Made by a program: the position numbers and the translations under genes. A DNA stretch of 33,498 bases. It comes from Pseudomonadota bacterium (lineage in GTDB: Bacteria > CALINM01). The notes under the pieces were generated by a model that saw only the letters and a list, made by a program, of their open reading frames with translations, ran no database searches and was not told the origin of the DNA. Each line of letters starts with the position of its first letter. Positions within the stretch are counted from its first letter, which is position 1. The stretch is from NCBI GenBank assembly GCA_026418415.1, contig JAOABK010000004.1, positions 58,529-92,026 on the forward strand, given 5' to 3'. Positions 9,153 through 19,169 of the stretch are shown here, one piece after another.

Positions 9153-10024
9153 TTTTCTCTAAGAATTTCTAAAATTTTTTTCCCCTTACTTTCAGACAAT
9201 GTGCCCTTCTCTTTGGCAATATCAACGGTCATCTTACCTAAAATTTTATATAATTCAATTAACTCTGGCATATATTTTTTCATCGCTACAATGTGCCCTT
9301 CAATAGTATGAATGTCTCCCCTTGCAATTGGACCTGTTAATGCCTGCTTTGGTCCCACCTTTTCAATATTATTAATTGTACCTCTTACTAATTTCAAAAG
9401 ACCAACTAAACCCTTCTCAGTATCGATGTTCACATTTTCAAAAATTTTCATGCTTGTATTTATCAAAGTAACAAAATAATTACAGGCTATAACTGCTGCT
9501 AAATGATACAATGGCTTTTTTTCACTATCTATAAAAAAAGGCTGACCATCTAATGCTCTAACTAATTCAAGAGCTGTGTCATAAGCTTTCAAATTTCCTT
9601 CTATAGCAAATAAACTTCCTATTAAATTATTTACACCTTCAGATGGTGATGCTACCGTTTGAAGAGGGTGTATAGAAATCCCGAAAGCCCCTTTTTTCTC
9701 TAATGGTCCAAAAACACTTGCTGGTAAACTTCCACTTGTATGAATAAAAATTTGTCCTTCGAATATTTCACATCTATTTGCTATGTCTTGTACTACAAAA
9801 GGTATAGCATCATCATTTGTAGTTATAAAAACTATATCCGCTTCTTCAACAAAAACCAAAATATCGTTAGTTGCAGTGATATTATTACCCACGAAATTAG
9901 CAGATGCTTCAGCAGATTTTAGATTTCTACTCCCAATTCCTATTATTTCATATCCCTTTTGATTAAAAAGATATGCTAAAGAAGTCCCTACTTTACCAGC
10001 ACCAATAAAGTATATTTTTTTCAT
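9149..10024 (-). CDS. Rossmann-fold/DUF2520 family protein, putative NAD(P)-dependent dehydrogenase
   Basis: The 291-residue protein opens MKKIYFIGAGKVGTSLAYLF, a Rossmann nucleotide-binding loop GAGKVG at residues 8-13. A DUF2520-type all-helical C-terminal half follows (about 130-285), with the family segments SIHPLQTVASP and GPIARGD. The architecture resembles F420/NADP-dependent reductases and 6-phosphogluconate-dehydrogenase-like enzymes. The physiological substrate of this widespread family is not established to my knowledge, so I give none. The ATG lacks an obvious SD. It is divergent from the small coiled-coil gene at 10076, with about 50 nt between, and stops just inside the promoter of the bacterioferritin gene. 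Confidence 0.8.
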   Translation of the reverse strand: MKKIYFIGAGKVGTSLAYLFNQKGYEIIGIGSRNLKSAEASANFVGNNITATNDILVFVEEADIVFITTNDDAIPFVVQDIANRCEIFEGQIFIHTSGSLPASVFGPLEKKGAFGISIHPLQTVASPSEGVNNLIGSLFAIEGNLKAYDTALELVRALDGQPFFIDSEKKPLYHLAAVIACNYFVTLINTSMKIFENVNIDTEKGLVGLLKLVRGTINNIEKVGPKQALTGPIARGDIHTIEGHIVAMKKYMPELIELYKILGKMTVDIAKEKGTLSESKGKKILEILREN

Positions 10025-10075
10025 TTTTTTAAGAAGTCTTTACTTTTTTTATAAATCATGATACTAATTTTAATC

Positions 10076-10636
10076 ATGGCTGACAATGAAATCAAGCAAG
10101 ATATTGATGAATTAGAAAGAAAAATCGAAAGATTAAAGCACGAATATGAGAAATTTTTCCTTGGAATTATTAATGTTGAACCCCTTCAATTAAAAAACGA
10201 AGTAGTAAGATTAATTAGAAAATATGCGACAAAACAGATCAATAACGTGATGCTTAATTTCAAATATAAAAATCTTACTTCAAGATTTTTGCTCTATCAA
10301 GAATATTGGAATCGAAACCTAAGGCTTATTGAAGAGGGAAAAAACCCCAAGGAAATTATTAGATATCAGGCAAAAACTACTGCAACACCATCGATAACTA
10401 AGGAAGAAAAAGTAGAAAAAAGGGCTGATTATAAGGATCTTTACCAAGAGTACTCAAACGTATTAACAAAAAAAGGGCAAAATCCCCCTTCTGAAGAAGC
10501 CTTCATAAAAAAGATGGAAGAATTAAAAAGCAGTGTAAAATCTAAATATGGCGACAATGTTGAAACTGATTTTAAAATAGAAGAAACAGATAAAGGCGTT
10601 AAGATTAAAACCACTGTAAGGAAAAAAAGCTCATAA
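10076..10636 (+). CDS. Uncharacterised coiled-coil protein resembling the MXAN_5187 C-terminal domain
   Basis: The 186-residue, highly charged, cytoplasmic-looking protein has no signal peptide or membrane segment. The N-terminal ~40 residues (DIDELERKIERLKHEYEKFF) form a predicted coiled coil. Next is EPLQLKNEVVRLIRKY and a RFLLYQEYWNRNLRLIEEG segment that I recall from the C-terminal domain of Myxococcus MXAN_5187-like proteins in deltaproteobacteria; this is memory-based. The C-terminal third is lysine-rich, joined by a low-complexity linker (TTATPSITKEEK). I chose the ATG at 10076 (MADNEIKQ) over the one at 10058, because the first gives a normal hydrophilic start and the extra MILILI looks like upstream DNA; neither has an SD. 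It ends three bases before the atp terminator hairpin. Function is unknown. Confidence 0.7.
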   Translation: MADNEIKQDIDELERKIERLKHEYEKFFLGIINVEPLQLKNEVVRLIRKYATKQINNVMLNFKYKNLTSRFLLYQEYWNRNLRLIEEGKNPKEIIRYQAKTTATPSITKEEKVEKRADYKDLYQEYSNVLTKKGQNPPSEEAFIKKMEELKSSVKSKYGDNVETDFKIEETDKGVKIKTTVRKKSS

Positions 10637-10669
10637 AAAAGCCTTTGCTTTATCATAAAGCAAAGGCTT
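10635..10669 (-). terminator. Strong intrinsic terminator of the ATP synthase operon
   Basis: A perfect 14-bp inverted repeat (10639-10652 with 10656-10669; arm AAGCCTTTGCTTTA) closes a 3-nt loop. On the minus strand it is followed by a run of T, four beyond the stem, so it terminates transcription coming from atpC, whose stop is 27 nt upstream. On the plus strand the hairpin is followed by AAAAGAAAATA, not T, so termination of the convergent small gene there is doubtful. Confidence 0.9.
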
Positions 10670-10695
10670 AAAAGAAAATAGATTTATCTAAAATA

Positions 10696-11112
10696 TTAAG
10701 AACCCTTTACTTTCTTGGCTACCTCAATTCTTACAAGGGCTTTTTCATATGAAGTTTTAGCTGTGAAATAATCTGCATCATCTTCAGTCAATGACTTAAG
10801 TCTTTCCTCTGCTCTCTTGATAGCTGCTTCTGCCCTTGTTAAATCGATATCTATTGCCTTCTCAGCAGTTTCAACTAAAATTGTAACTCTATCAAAAGTG
10901 ACTTCAGCAAATCCCCAGCTTACCGCTAAATATTCTGTCTTACCTTTATATTTGTAACTTAATTCACCAATTGTTAAAGCAGTTAGAAGCGGATGGTGCC
11001 CAGGTAGTATTGTAATTTGCCCAATTATACTTGGAGCAGTTAGTTCTTCCGCTTCTCCACTCATAACCAACCCATAGGGGGTTACTATTTCTAACTTAAA
11101 GGTATCTGCCAT
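10696..11112 (-). CDS. atpC: ATP synthase F1 epsilon subunit
   Basis: The 138-residue epsilon subunit sits in the central stalk, joins gamma to the c-ring and can inhibit ATP hydrolysis. The N-terminal beta-sandwich (1-86) contains the family marks LEIVTPYGLVMSGEAEELTA and the turn ILPGHHPLLTAL. The C-terminal two-helix part (about 90-135) is DIDLTRAEAAIKRAEERL followed by a second charged helix. It starts 9 nt after the atpD stop and is the last gene of the operon, directly before a strong terminator. The length matches full-size bacterial epsilon, so both regulatory helices are present. Confidence 0.97.
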   Translation of the reverse strand: MADTFKLEIVTPYGLVMSGEAEELTAPSIIGQITILPGHHPLLTALTIGELSYKYKGKTEYLAVSWGFAEVTFDRVTILVETAEKAIDIDLTRAEAAIKRAEERLKSLTEDDADYFTAKTSYEKALVRIEVAKKVKGS

Positions 11113-11121
11113 TTTTTATCC

Positions 11122-12546
<1,425 letters not shown>

Positions 12547-13419
12547 TTATTTTTTAATTGCTTCAGCCCCACCAATTATTTCCATCAACTCTTTAGTAAT
12601 AGCGGCTTGTCTTGTCTTATTAAAAAGTAAAGTGAGCCTATCAACCATCTCTATTGCATTATTTGTTGCATTATCCATAGCAGTCATTCTTGCTCCCAAC
12701 TCACTTGCTATGGATTCTAAAATTGCTCTATGAATCTGAGTAAAAACGTTACGAGGCAGTAATTCATTAAGAAGAGTCTGTTTATCTGGTTCGTATATAT
12801 ACTCTGTTAACGGCATTTCTGGATTCTCAACAATTGGTTCCAAAGGCAGTAAAGTTGTAAAAGTGGGAACCTGAGAAATTGCTGATCTAAATTTATTATA
12901 TACTACCACAACTTCATCACATTGATGATTAATAAAACTATCTATAATTTTCTCACCTATAGTTCTAGCGGTTTCATACTGTTCTTTTTGGTAAATATTT
13001 GTCCAACTATCAATTACGTTATAATTTCTTTTTTTAAGATATTCAACCCCTTTTCTACCAACCACCATCAAACAGATGTTCTCACCATAAGCTTCTCTCT
13101 TTTCAGCAACATAGGCTTCAACTTGCTTTAAAAGGGCTGAATTAAAAGTACCGCATAAACCCCTATCAGAGGTGAAAACAAGCATTAGCAAGCTTTTCTT
13201 TTCTTCTCTATCCTCTAAAAGTGGATGGGTTTTCGTTTCAATTCTTGCAGCAAGAGAGGAAATAACCATTTGCAACCTCTCTGCATATGCCCTTGCCATT
13301 AGAATATTATCTTGTGCCCTTTTGAGTCTCGCTGCAGCAACCATCTTCATGGCTTTAGTAATTTTTTGAGTGCTTTTTACACTATTAATTCTTTTCCTAA
13401 TATCTCTTAAGCTCGCCAT
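12547..13419 (-). CDS. atpG: ATP synthase F1 gamma subunit
   Basis: The 290-residue gamma subunit is the central rotor shaft. The N-terminal helix MASLRDIRKRINSVKSTQKI and the following TKAMKMVAAARLKRAQ are the standard start of the long coiled coil. The C-terminal helix carries SELGARMTAMDNATNNA and LFNKTRQAAITKEL, which return through the alpha3beta3 core. A Rossmann-like globular part (about 75-205) lies between. It follows atpA by 14 nt and precedes atpD by 15 nt. Full length, no oddities. Confidence 0.97.
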   Translation of the reverse strand: MASLRDIRKRINSVKSTQKITKAMKMVAAARLKRAQDNILMARAYAERLQMVISSLAARIETKTHPLLEDREEKKSLLMLVFTSDRGLCGTFNSALLKQVEAYVAEKREAYGENICLMVVGRKGVEYLKKRNYNVIDSWTNIYQKEQYETARTIGEKIIDSFINHQCDEVVVVYNKFRSAISQVPTFTTLLPLEPIVENPEMPLTEYIYEPDKQTLLNELLPRNVFTQIHRAILESIASELGARMTAMDNATNNAIEMVDRLTLLFNKTRQAAITKELMEIIGGAEAIKK

Positions 13420-13433
13420 TTAAATTTCCACCC

Positions 13434-14942
13434 CTATGGTTTAAAAACTTCTTTAAGTTCATTTAACATTGCTTCAATACGAGCACGTAAGTCATCGTCT
13501 ATTTGTTTCTTTTCTTCTATTGTTTTCTCTATATCTGTATATTTTGAATCCATAAGCTGATATAACTCTTTCTCATATTTACCTATAGCTTCAACTGGAT
13601 AGGCATCTAAATAACCCTTAGTACCTGCATAAATAGCTACAATTTGTTTACCAACTGAGAGAGGGCTATATTGGGGCTGTTTCAAAAGTTCAACAAGCCT
13701 TGCTCCCCTTGCTAACTGCTGTTGTGTTGCCTTATCTAAGTCACTACCAAACTGAGCAAATGCTGCAAGTTCACGATACTGAGCTAAATCAAGCCTTAGA
13801 GAACCAGCAACTTGTTTCATTGCCTTAATCTGAGCATTACCACCAACCCTTGATACCGATAAGCCGACATTTACTGCTGGTCTTATACCAGAATAGAAAA
13901 GGTCGGTTTCCAAATAAATCTGTCCATCTGTGATAGAAATAACATTTGTAGGAATATATGCAGAAACGTCTCCTGCCTGAGTTTCGATTACTGGCAATGC
14001 TGTTAATGATCCTCCACCCAAGTTATCATTCATTTTTGCTGCTCTTTCAAGCAAACGAGAATGTAAATAAAATACATCACCTGGATAAGCTTCACGTCCT
14101 GGCGGTCTTCTTAAAAGCAAGGAAAGCTGTCTGTAAGCAACCGCATGTTTTGACAAGTCATCGTATATTGCAACCGCATGTTTTGCATTATCTCTAAAAT
14201 ACTCACCCATTGTACAACCTGAATAGGGTGCTAAAAATTGCATTGGAGCAGGATCGTTTGCTGTAGCTGAAACCACTATTGTGTAATCCATAGCCCCAAA
14301 ACTTTTCAATTTTTCAACCACTTGAGCAACTGTTGACTGTTTCTGACCTATTGCTACATAGATACAAATCATACCTTTGCCTTTCTGGTTAATGATTGTA
14401 TCTATTGCTATTGCAGTTTTACCAGTCTGTCTATCGCCTATTATCAACTCACGCTGGCCTCTTCCAATAGGTATCATAGAGTCAATTGCCTTTAAGCCAG
14501 TCTGAAGAGGCTCTTTAACTGGCTGTCTTGCAACAATACCAGGTGCTTTTACTTCAACCCTTCTATACTCTTTAGCATCAATTGGACCTTTACCATCTAT
14601 TGGCTGACCTAATGGGTTAACAACCCTACCTAAAAGTGCTTCACCAACAGGAACCTCAACTATCCTTCCTGTGCGCTTTACCATGTCACCTTCTTTAATA
14701 TACTTATCTTCACCGAAGATTGCGCAACCAACATTATCCTCTTCTAAATTCAATGCCATCCCGAAAATATTATGGGGAAATTCGATAAGCTCTCCTGCCA
14801 TAGCCTTTTCAAGGCCATAAACCCTCGCTATTCCATCACCTACACTAAGAACAACCCCAGTTTCAGCAACATCAATTTTCTTTTCAAAACCACCTATACG
14901 CTCTTTAATAATTCGGCTAATTTCATCTGCTTTGATTTCCAT
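13434..14942 (-). CDS. atpA: ATP synthase F1 alpha subunit
   Basis: This non-catalytic nucleotide-binding subunit alternates with beta. I chose the ATG at 14940-14942 rather than the in-frame GTG at 14951. A good SD (AAGGGG) is correctly spaced from the ATG and overlaps the GTG, and the protein then opens [16 protein letters not shown] like other alpha subunits. With this start (502 residues) the Walker A loop GDRQTGKT falls at 169-176, the same position as in E. coli. Later landmarks are [16 protein letters not shown] and [21 protein letters not shown] (quoted in two parts of the nucleotide-binding core). It follows atpH by 5 nt. Full length and intact. Confidence 0.97.
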   Translation of the reverse strand: MEIKADEISRIIKERIGGFEKKIDVAETGVVLSVGDGIARVYGLEKAMAGELIEFPHNIFGMALNLEEDNVGCAIFGEDKYIKEGDMVKRTGRIVEVPVGEALLGRVVNPLGQPIDGKGPIDAKEYRRVEVKAPGIVARQPVKEPLQTGLKAIDSMIPIGRGQRELIIGDRQTGKTAIAIDTIINQKGKGMICIYVAIGQKQSTVAQVVEKLKSFGAMDYTIVVSATANDPAPMQFLAPYSGCTMGEYFRDNAKHAVAIYDDLSKHAVAYRQLSLLLRRPPGREAYPGDVFYLHSRLLERAAKMNDNLGGGSLTALPVIETQAGDVSAYIPTNVISITDGQIYLETDLFYSGIRPAVNVGLSVSRVGGNAQIKAMKQVAGSLRLDLAQYRELAAFAQFGSDLDKATQQQLARGARLVELLKQPQYSPLSVGKQIVAIYAGTKGYLDAYPVEAIGKYEKELYQLMDSKYTDIEKTIEEKKQIDDDLRARIEAMLNELKEVFKP

Positions 14943-14947
14943 TCTTG

Positions 14948-15490
14948 TCACCCCTTAATTAAATTCTCTTTTAATATTTCAAGTTGTCTACGTACTGTTC
15001 CATCGAAAATCAAATCTCCCACTTTCACCCATATTCCACCAATCAAAGACGGTTCAATTTCTGTTGTGAGTATTACCTTTTTATTTAACTTTTCTTCTAA
15101 TTTCTGTTTTATTAAGTCAAGATCTTCGTTACTTATAGATATAGGCACTCTAACTAATCCTCTTACCCTTCCTAAATAAAAATCTTCGAGCTCCTGATAT
15201 AACTTGCAAATATAAGGTAATAACTTAGCTTTTCCTGAGTCTAAAACCAATAAAACCAAATTTATTATTAAATCATTAATATTATGTTTTTTCAAAATAT
15301 CTTTTACTGTTTCTTTTCTCACATTAATGTCAATTGTAGGTGAAATTATAAACTGCATAAACTCAGGTATATTATCAATTATCTGTCTTAAAATGTTCAT
15401 ATCTGCAGAAAATTTTTCCATCTGTCCAGTTTCCTGCGCTATTTCAATAAGTGTTTTTGCATATCTTCTTGCGGATGATAATTTAATCAA
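14948..15490 (-). CDS. atpH: ATP synthase F1 delta subunit (TTG start)
   Basis: The 180-residue delta subunit caps the F1 hexamer and ties it to the peripheral stalk. It is recognised by [14 protein letters not shown] at the N-terminus and the C-terminal [20 protein letters not shown] motif. The start codon is TTG (15488-15490). It overlaps the atpF stop as TTGA and is preceded by a strong SD, GGAGAGG, five bases away, so the non-ATG start is well supported and no ATG alternative is visible. The weak start codon with a strong SD may set the low stoichiometry (one delta per enzyme), which is an inference. Confidence 0.95.
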   Translation of the reverse strand: MIKLSSARRYAKTLIEIAQETGQMEKFSADMNILRQIIDNIPEFMQFIISPTIDINVRKETVKDILKKHNINDLIINLVLLVLDSGKAKLLPYICKLYQELEDFYLGRVRGLVRVPISISNEDLDLIKQKLEEKLNKKVILTTEIEPSLIGGIWVKVGDLIFDGTVRRQLEILKENLIKG

Positions 15491-16056
15491 TTTACCCTCT
15501 CCATCATTGTAATATATTCTTTAACAAGCCTGCTTTGATCAGCAGATGTAAAATTCTTTTTTACTAAGTCCTCTGCTACTTCAAAAGCCATATTCCCCAA
15601 GTCAAGCAACAACTCTTCTCTAATTTTCAATTTCTCCTGTTCAAGAGATTTGATCATCCTCTCTTTAAATTTTTCTATTTGTTCCTGATATTCTTTGGAA
15701 ATCCTTTCTTTTTCTTCCTCTGCTTCTCTCTTAAACTGCTCTTTTAGTGCTTCAATTTCATTCTGTAAGTTTCTTAGCTTCTCTTCATAATAACGTGCTT
15801 TTGCCTCTGCATCTTCCTTCGCTTTTTTGGCTTCTAATATTTGGTTCCTTATATTCTCACTTCTTTGTTTAAGATAACTTTTCATCGGTTTTGAAATTGC
15901 ATAACCTATGCCACCAAATAGAATAATAAAATTGATTACCCTAAAAAGAAAATCTAAACTAAAAAAGGACGCCTGATGCCCACCTCCATGCCCACTAGCG
16001 GCATAGACTACTGTAGCAAAAACTAAATTAAACAGAATTATAAATGTTTTCTTCAC
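15487..16056 (-). CDS. atpF: ATP synthase Fo subunit b, with N-terminal signal-like segment (GTG start)
   Basis: The 189-residue protein is a peripheral-stalk subunit. It has two N-terminal hydrophobic stretches: a signal-peptide-like one (residues 1-19, ending VVYA) and, after a His/Gly-rich spacer (SGHGGGHQ), the membrane anchor (about 33-52). A long charged coiled coil (about 60-170) follows. The extra leader ahead of the anchor is found in b subunits of several deltaproteobacterial and related lineages. The start codon is GTG (16054-16056), overlapping the b' stop as GTGA, with SD GGGAGG. It pairs with the adjacent b' gene, so the stalk should be a b/b' heterodimer. Confidence 0.93.
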   Translation of the reverse strand: MKKTFIILFNLVFATVVYAASGHGGGHQASFFSLDFLFRVINFIILFGGIGYAISKPMKSYLKQRSENIRNQILEAKKAKEDAEAKARYYEEKLRNLQNEIEALKEQFKREAEEEKERISKEYQEQIEKFKERMIKSLEQEKLKIREELLLDLGNMAFEVAEDLVKKNFTSADQSRLVKEYITMMERVN

Positions 16057-16481
16057 TGCAAATCCCTCCCGATAACCTTCTTAGCCATAGTTTTTCCAAG
16101 GTCATCGGCTATCTTTGGCATTTCTTTTTTTACTGCTTCCATTTCACCAAGAATTAGGTTTTTTTGTCTCAAAAACTCTTCTTCTATCTCCCTTTGTTTT
16201 GCATCACTCATAGATTTCTGTTCTTTTATTATCTGCTCTCTAATTGCTTTTTTATACTCCATGCCCTCTTCTTTTGCTGACCTTATGGTGTCATTATAAT
16301 ATTTTTCTTTATCAACTATATCTGCCAAAATTTTCTCCGCCTCTTCTTTGCGACCTACTATTAGATTTCTTCTATAATCTAAATATTTTAGCATGGGATT
16401 AAAAAATAGGGTGTTTAATAAGATAATAACTAACCAGAAAAGGCCTAATTGAAACAAAAAACTGACATTTATATCTATCAT
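16053..16481 (-). CDS. ATP synthase Fo subunit b' (second b-type stalk subunit)
   Basis: The 142-residue b-type subunit has one N-terminal transmembrane helix (about 7-28, SFLFQLGLFWLVIILLNTLF) followed by NPMLKYLDYRR and a charged coiled coil. It lacks the signal-like leader of the next gene. It is the first gene of the cluster, with an ATG preceded by the strong SD GGTGGGGAGAGG and a promoter about 50 nt upstream. The a and c subunits (atpB, atpE) are not in this window and must be encoded elsewhere, a split arrangement known in several bacterial phyla. Confidence 0.92.
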   Translation of the reverse strand: MIDINVSFLFQLGLFWLVIILLNTLFFNPMLKYLDYRRNLIVGRKEEAEKILADIVDKEKYYNDTIRSAKEEGMEYKKAIREQIIKEQKSMSDAKQREIEEEFLRQKNLILGEMEAVKKEMPKIADDLGKTMAKKVIGRDLQ

Positions 16482-16517
16482 CCTCTCCCCACCTAACAGA
16501 AAAATTTAAACGAGAAA

Positions 16518-16547
16518 TTACTAACATAAAACTAAACCTAATGTCAA
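16518..16547 (-). promoter_or_regulatory. Probable sigma70 promoter of the ATP synthase operon
   Basis: On the minus strand a consensus -35, TTGACA (16547-16542), is followed after 18 nt by TAGTAA (16523-16518). A TG one base upstream of the -10 gives an extended -10 element. The predicted start is about 30 nt before the b' ATG. It lies in the 180-nt AT-rich region (16482-16661) shared with the divergent rarA. The rarA side has several AT-rich -10-like stretches, for example TATAAA near 16610, and a small hairpin at 16618-16633, but I cannot single out its promoter. Confidence 0.6.
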
Positions 16548-16661
16548 GGATAAATTAATTTACTTTTAACATTTTTTTAAGACATTATCACATAACTAAA
16601 TAGATTATTTATAAAAATAAAGATTTATCTTTAAACTCTATTTGTGGAATAATAAATAGTT

Positions 16662-17921
16662 ATGGAGCCACTGTCATATAGAATAAGACCAAAAGATTTT
16701 AGTGAATTTGTGGGACAAGAACATATTGTAAATGCCAAGTGGTTTAAAAGTGCGATTGATAAAAAAAACCCACCTTCAATGATTTTATTTGGACCACCAG
16801 GCATTGGAAAAACAACCTTAGCTTTACTTATTGCTGAAAAAACTGGCATTACCTACAAAACCTTTTCAGCTGTCACATCTACAATAAAAGAGGTCAGAGA
16901 ATTTATTGAATCCGTTTATGAATCTTATAAAAATACAGGAAAAAAAACTATTGTTTTTATAGATGAAATACATAGGTTTAACAAAGCACAGCAAGATGCA
17001 TTTCTGCCTTGGATAGAAAAAGGAGTAATTATTCTCATAGGCACAACCACAGAAAACCCATCTTTTTACATTAATCCTCCCCTTCTTTCAAGGGTTAAAG
17101 TCATTAACCTAAATCCCCTATCTAATATGGACATTGAAAAGATTTTGCTACAAGCAATAAAAAAAGACAGATTATTGCAAAATCTTGGTGTTGAGATAAG
17201 AAAAGATATTATTGAAATGATAATTGATTACGCTAAAGGAGACGCCCGTGTTGCATTAAATGTTTTGGAATTAATAGCCGAAAACTTCTATAATGAAATT
17301 AGTTTAGATGAAATAGAAAAAATAATAACTGATTACCATCAACCCTATGATAAAAAGGGTGATTTTCATTATAATCTAATATCAGCTTTTATAAAAAGTA
17401 TGAGAGGCTCAGATCCAGATGCAGCAATATATTATTTAGCAAGGATGCTTGAATCAGGAGAAGACCCCTATTTTATTTTAAGAAGAATGGTGATTTTTGC
17501 ATCAGAAGATATAGGCAATGCTGATCCTCATGCTTTAATGGTTGCTACCTCTGCTCATTATGCTTTTACTATTATGGGAATGCCGGAAGGGTTTATACCA
17601 ATATCTCAAGCTGTTACTTATTTGTCTTTGGCTCCAAAAAGTAATGCTTCTTATAAAGCCTATCTTGAAGCAAAAGAGGACGTAAAAAAATATGGCGCAC
17701 TCATGCCTCCATTATCAATTTTAAATCCTGCCACAAAAATTATGAAAGATTTAGGATTTGGAAAGGGTTATAAGTATCCCCATGATTACATAAATGGTTT
17801 AGTCAAAGGATTCCAGTATTTGCCTGATGCAATTAAAGAAAAAAGATACTATAAACCCAAACAAATTGGCTATGAAAAAACTCTTCTTGAAAGACTACAA
17901 AAAATAAAGGGAGAAAGATGA
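16662..17921 (+). CDS. rarA: RarA/MgsA, replication-associated recombination protein (AAA+ ATPase)
   Basis: RarA is a clamp-loader-like AAA+ ATPase acting at stalled replication forks. The 419-residue protein opens with the family's RPKDFSEFVGQEHIV. It carries Walker A GPPGIGKT (44-51), Walker B VFIDEIHRF (98-106), sensor 1 GTTTENPSF (127-135) and the arginine finger in LLSRVKV (Arg144). The C-terminal tetramerisation part includes MRGSDPDAAIYYLARMLESG (about 247-266) and IFASEDIGNADP. It is the first gene of the plus-strand island and overlaps the next by 4 nt (ATGA). The ATG has only a weak SD (GTGGA). Length and motifs are normal. Confidence 0.96.
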   Translation: MEPLSYRIRPKDFSEFVGQEHIVNAKWFKSAIDKKNPPSMILFGPPGIGKTTLALLIAEKTGITYKTFSAVTSTIKEVREFIESVYESYKNTGKKTIVFIDEIHRFNKAQQDAFLPWIEKGVIILIGTTTENPSFYINPPLLSRVKVINLNPLSNMDIEKILLQAIKKDRLLQNLGVEIRKDIIEMIIDYAKGDARVALNVLELIAENFYNEISLDEIEKIITDYHQPYDKKGDFHYNLISAFIKSMRGSDPDAAIYYLARMLESGEDPYFILRRMVIFASEDIGNADPHALMVATSAHYAFTIMGMPEGFIPISQAVTYLSLAPKSNASYKAYLEAKEDVKKYGALMPPLSILNPATKIMKDLGFGKGYKYPHDYINGLVKGFQYLPDAIKEKRYYKPKQIGYEKTLLERLQKIKGER

Positions 17922-19147
17922 AAAATAAAATTTTCAAACTAACTTTTTATATTATTTTTATTAAATTACTTGTTAGTTCAAACCCAGTCTACGGTTTAGA
18001 CATTAATCAAATCCTTGAGGACATAAAGGAACTGCCAATTGAGAAAATACAGTTTAATCAAGAAGAAAAAGAAAAACTTAAAGCAATTCAGCTTTTTGTT
18101 CTTCCAAAGACAATAAAAGAGCTTGAAGATTCAATGGACGCATGGAAAGAAATGGGTATAAACACGCTAATTTTAAGAGTATTCCATAATGAAAAAGATA
18201 GATACCATTATTTCAAAGAGAGCCCTATAAATAAAGGGGTTTACTTCAAAACAAATCATGCGCCTGTAATATCAGACACTTTAGGAGATTTCATTCCCCT
18301 TGCAAAATCAAGGGGATTTAAAGTCTATGCTTGGATGACTACAAGATATGCAGATTATAACCACAATGATTTAGATAAAGTGATCTCCTATTCCCCTTTT
18401 AAAAACACCTTTTCTACTTCAAAGGGGTTAAATATTCTATCTGAAAGTGTTCAAAAATATCTGTTTTCTCTGTTTTCAGATTTGGCAAGCTATCCAATAG
18501 ATGGTATTCTTCTTCAGGATGACCTTTTTTTAAGATACAATGAGGGTTTTGATAATAACACCCTAAACAAATTCAAAAACGAAACTGGAATAAATATAAA
18601 TCCTAAAAAATTATACATTGTAAATGATAATGAAAATCACGTTAAATACACAGATGAATTCTGGATTTTAAGAGATTGGAAAAGCAGGAAAATTGCAGAA
18701 TTTGTTGGAAATTTAAGAAACCATATTAAAAAGATAAACCCCAATGTGAATATCGCAGTGAATCTAACTTATGAAGCGATATCTCATCCTAAAGGAGCCT
18801 TAGCATGGTTAGCCCATGACTTGGAACATTTGAAAAATGTTTCCGATTACTTTTCTCTTATGGCCTATCACAGACAGATAATGGATGAACTAAAGATTGA
18901 CAAAAAATCTTCTTATATATATCTTGCTGATATGATAGAAAAATGTTTACAAAAATTCCCTGAAGAACCTCAGAGAGTGCTTTTTAAACTCCAAATTAAG
19001 GACTGGAAAACGGGCGAAAAAATACCTGATGATGAAATTATTGAACTCATTAAACATACTAAAGATATTAATAAACTTAGTATAGCAATTGTTCCTTATC
19101 CACCAGAACCTACTTTTGAGATTTTAAAGCTTGTTACTGGTAGTTAA
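17918..19147 (+). CDS. Secreted PgaB C-terminal-like (GH153-type) putative glycoside hydrolase
   Basis: The 409-residue protein has a signal peptide (hydrophobic core about 8-20, ending PVYG) and one domain resembling the hydrolase half of PgaB. Seen motifs are a strand with VYAWMTTRYAD (136-146), then DGILLQDDLFL (195-205) with the acidic pair Asp201/Asp202 where PgaB has its catalytic DD, and WKSRKIAEF and VNLTYEA further on. In PgaB this domain cleaves de-N-acetylated poly-beta-1,6-GlcNAc; here there is no deacetylase domain and no pga operon nearby, so the substrate is open. It overlaps rarA by ATGA, with SD GGGAGAAAG inside the rarA end. The family placement is from motif recall. Confidence 0.7.
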   Translation: MKNKIFKLTFYIIFIKLLVSSNPVYGLDINQILEDIKELPIEKIQFNQEEKEKLKAIQLFVLPKTIKELEDSMDAWKEMGINTLILRVFHNEKDRYHYFKESPINKGVYFKTNHAPVISDTLGDFIPLAKSRGFKVYAWMTTRYADYNHNDLDKVISYSPFKNTFSTSKGLNILSESVQKYLFSLFSDLASYPIDGILLQDDLFLRYNEGFDNNTLNKFKNETGININPKKLYIVNDNENHVKYTDEFWILRDWKSRKIAEFVGNLRNHIKKINPNVNIAVNLTYEAISHPKGALAWLAHDLEHLKNVSDYFSLMAYHRQIMDELKIDKKSSYIYLADMIEKCLQKFPEEPQRVLFKLQIKDWKTGEKIPDDEIIELIKHTKDINKLSIAIVPYPPEPTFEILKLVTGS

Positions 19148-19169
19148 ATTTAAATATTAGGAGGAGATA

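Noticed and set aside
14943-14951. GTG start for atpA overlapping the atpH stop
   Set aside because: The SD overlaps it, and the ATG at 14942 places the Walker A loop at the canonical 169-176.
16618-16633. Palindrome TAAAGAT-TT-ATCTTTA upstream of rarA
   Set aside because: An all-AT-rich 7-bp stem with a 2-nt loop is expected by chance in this DNA; no sign of a known operator.
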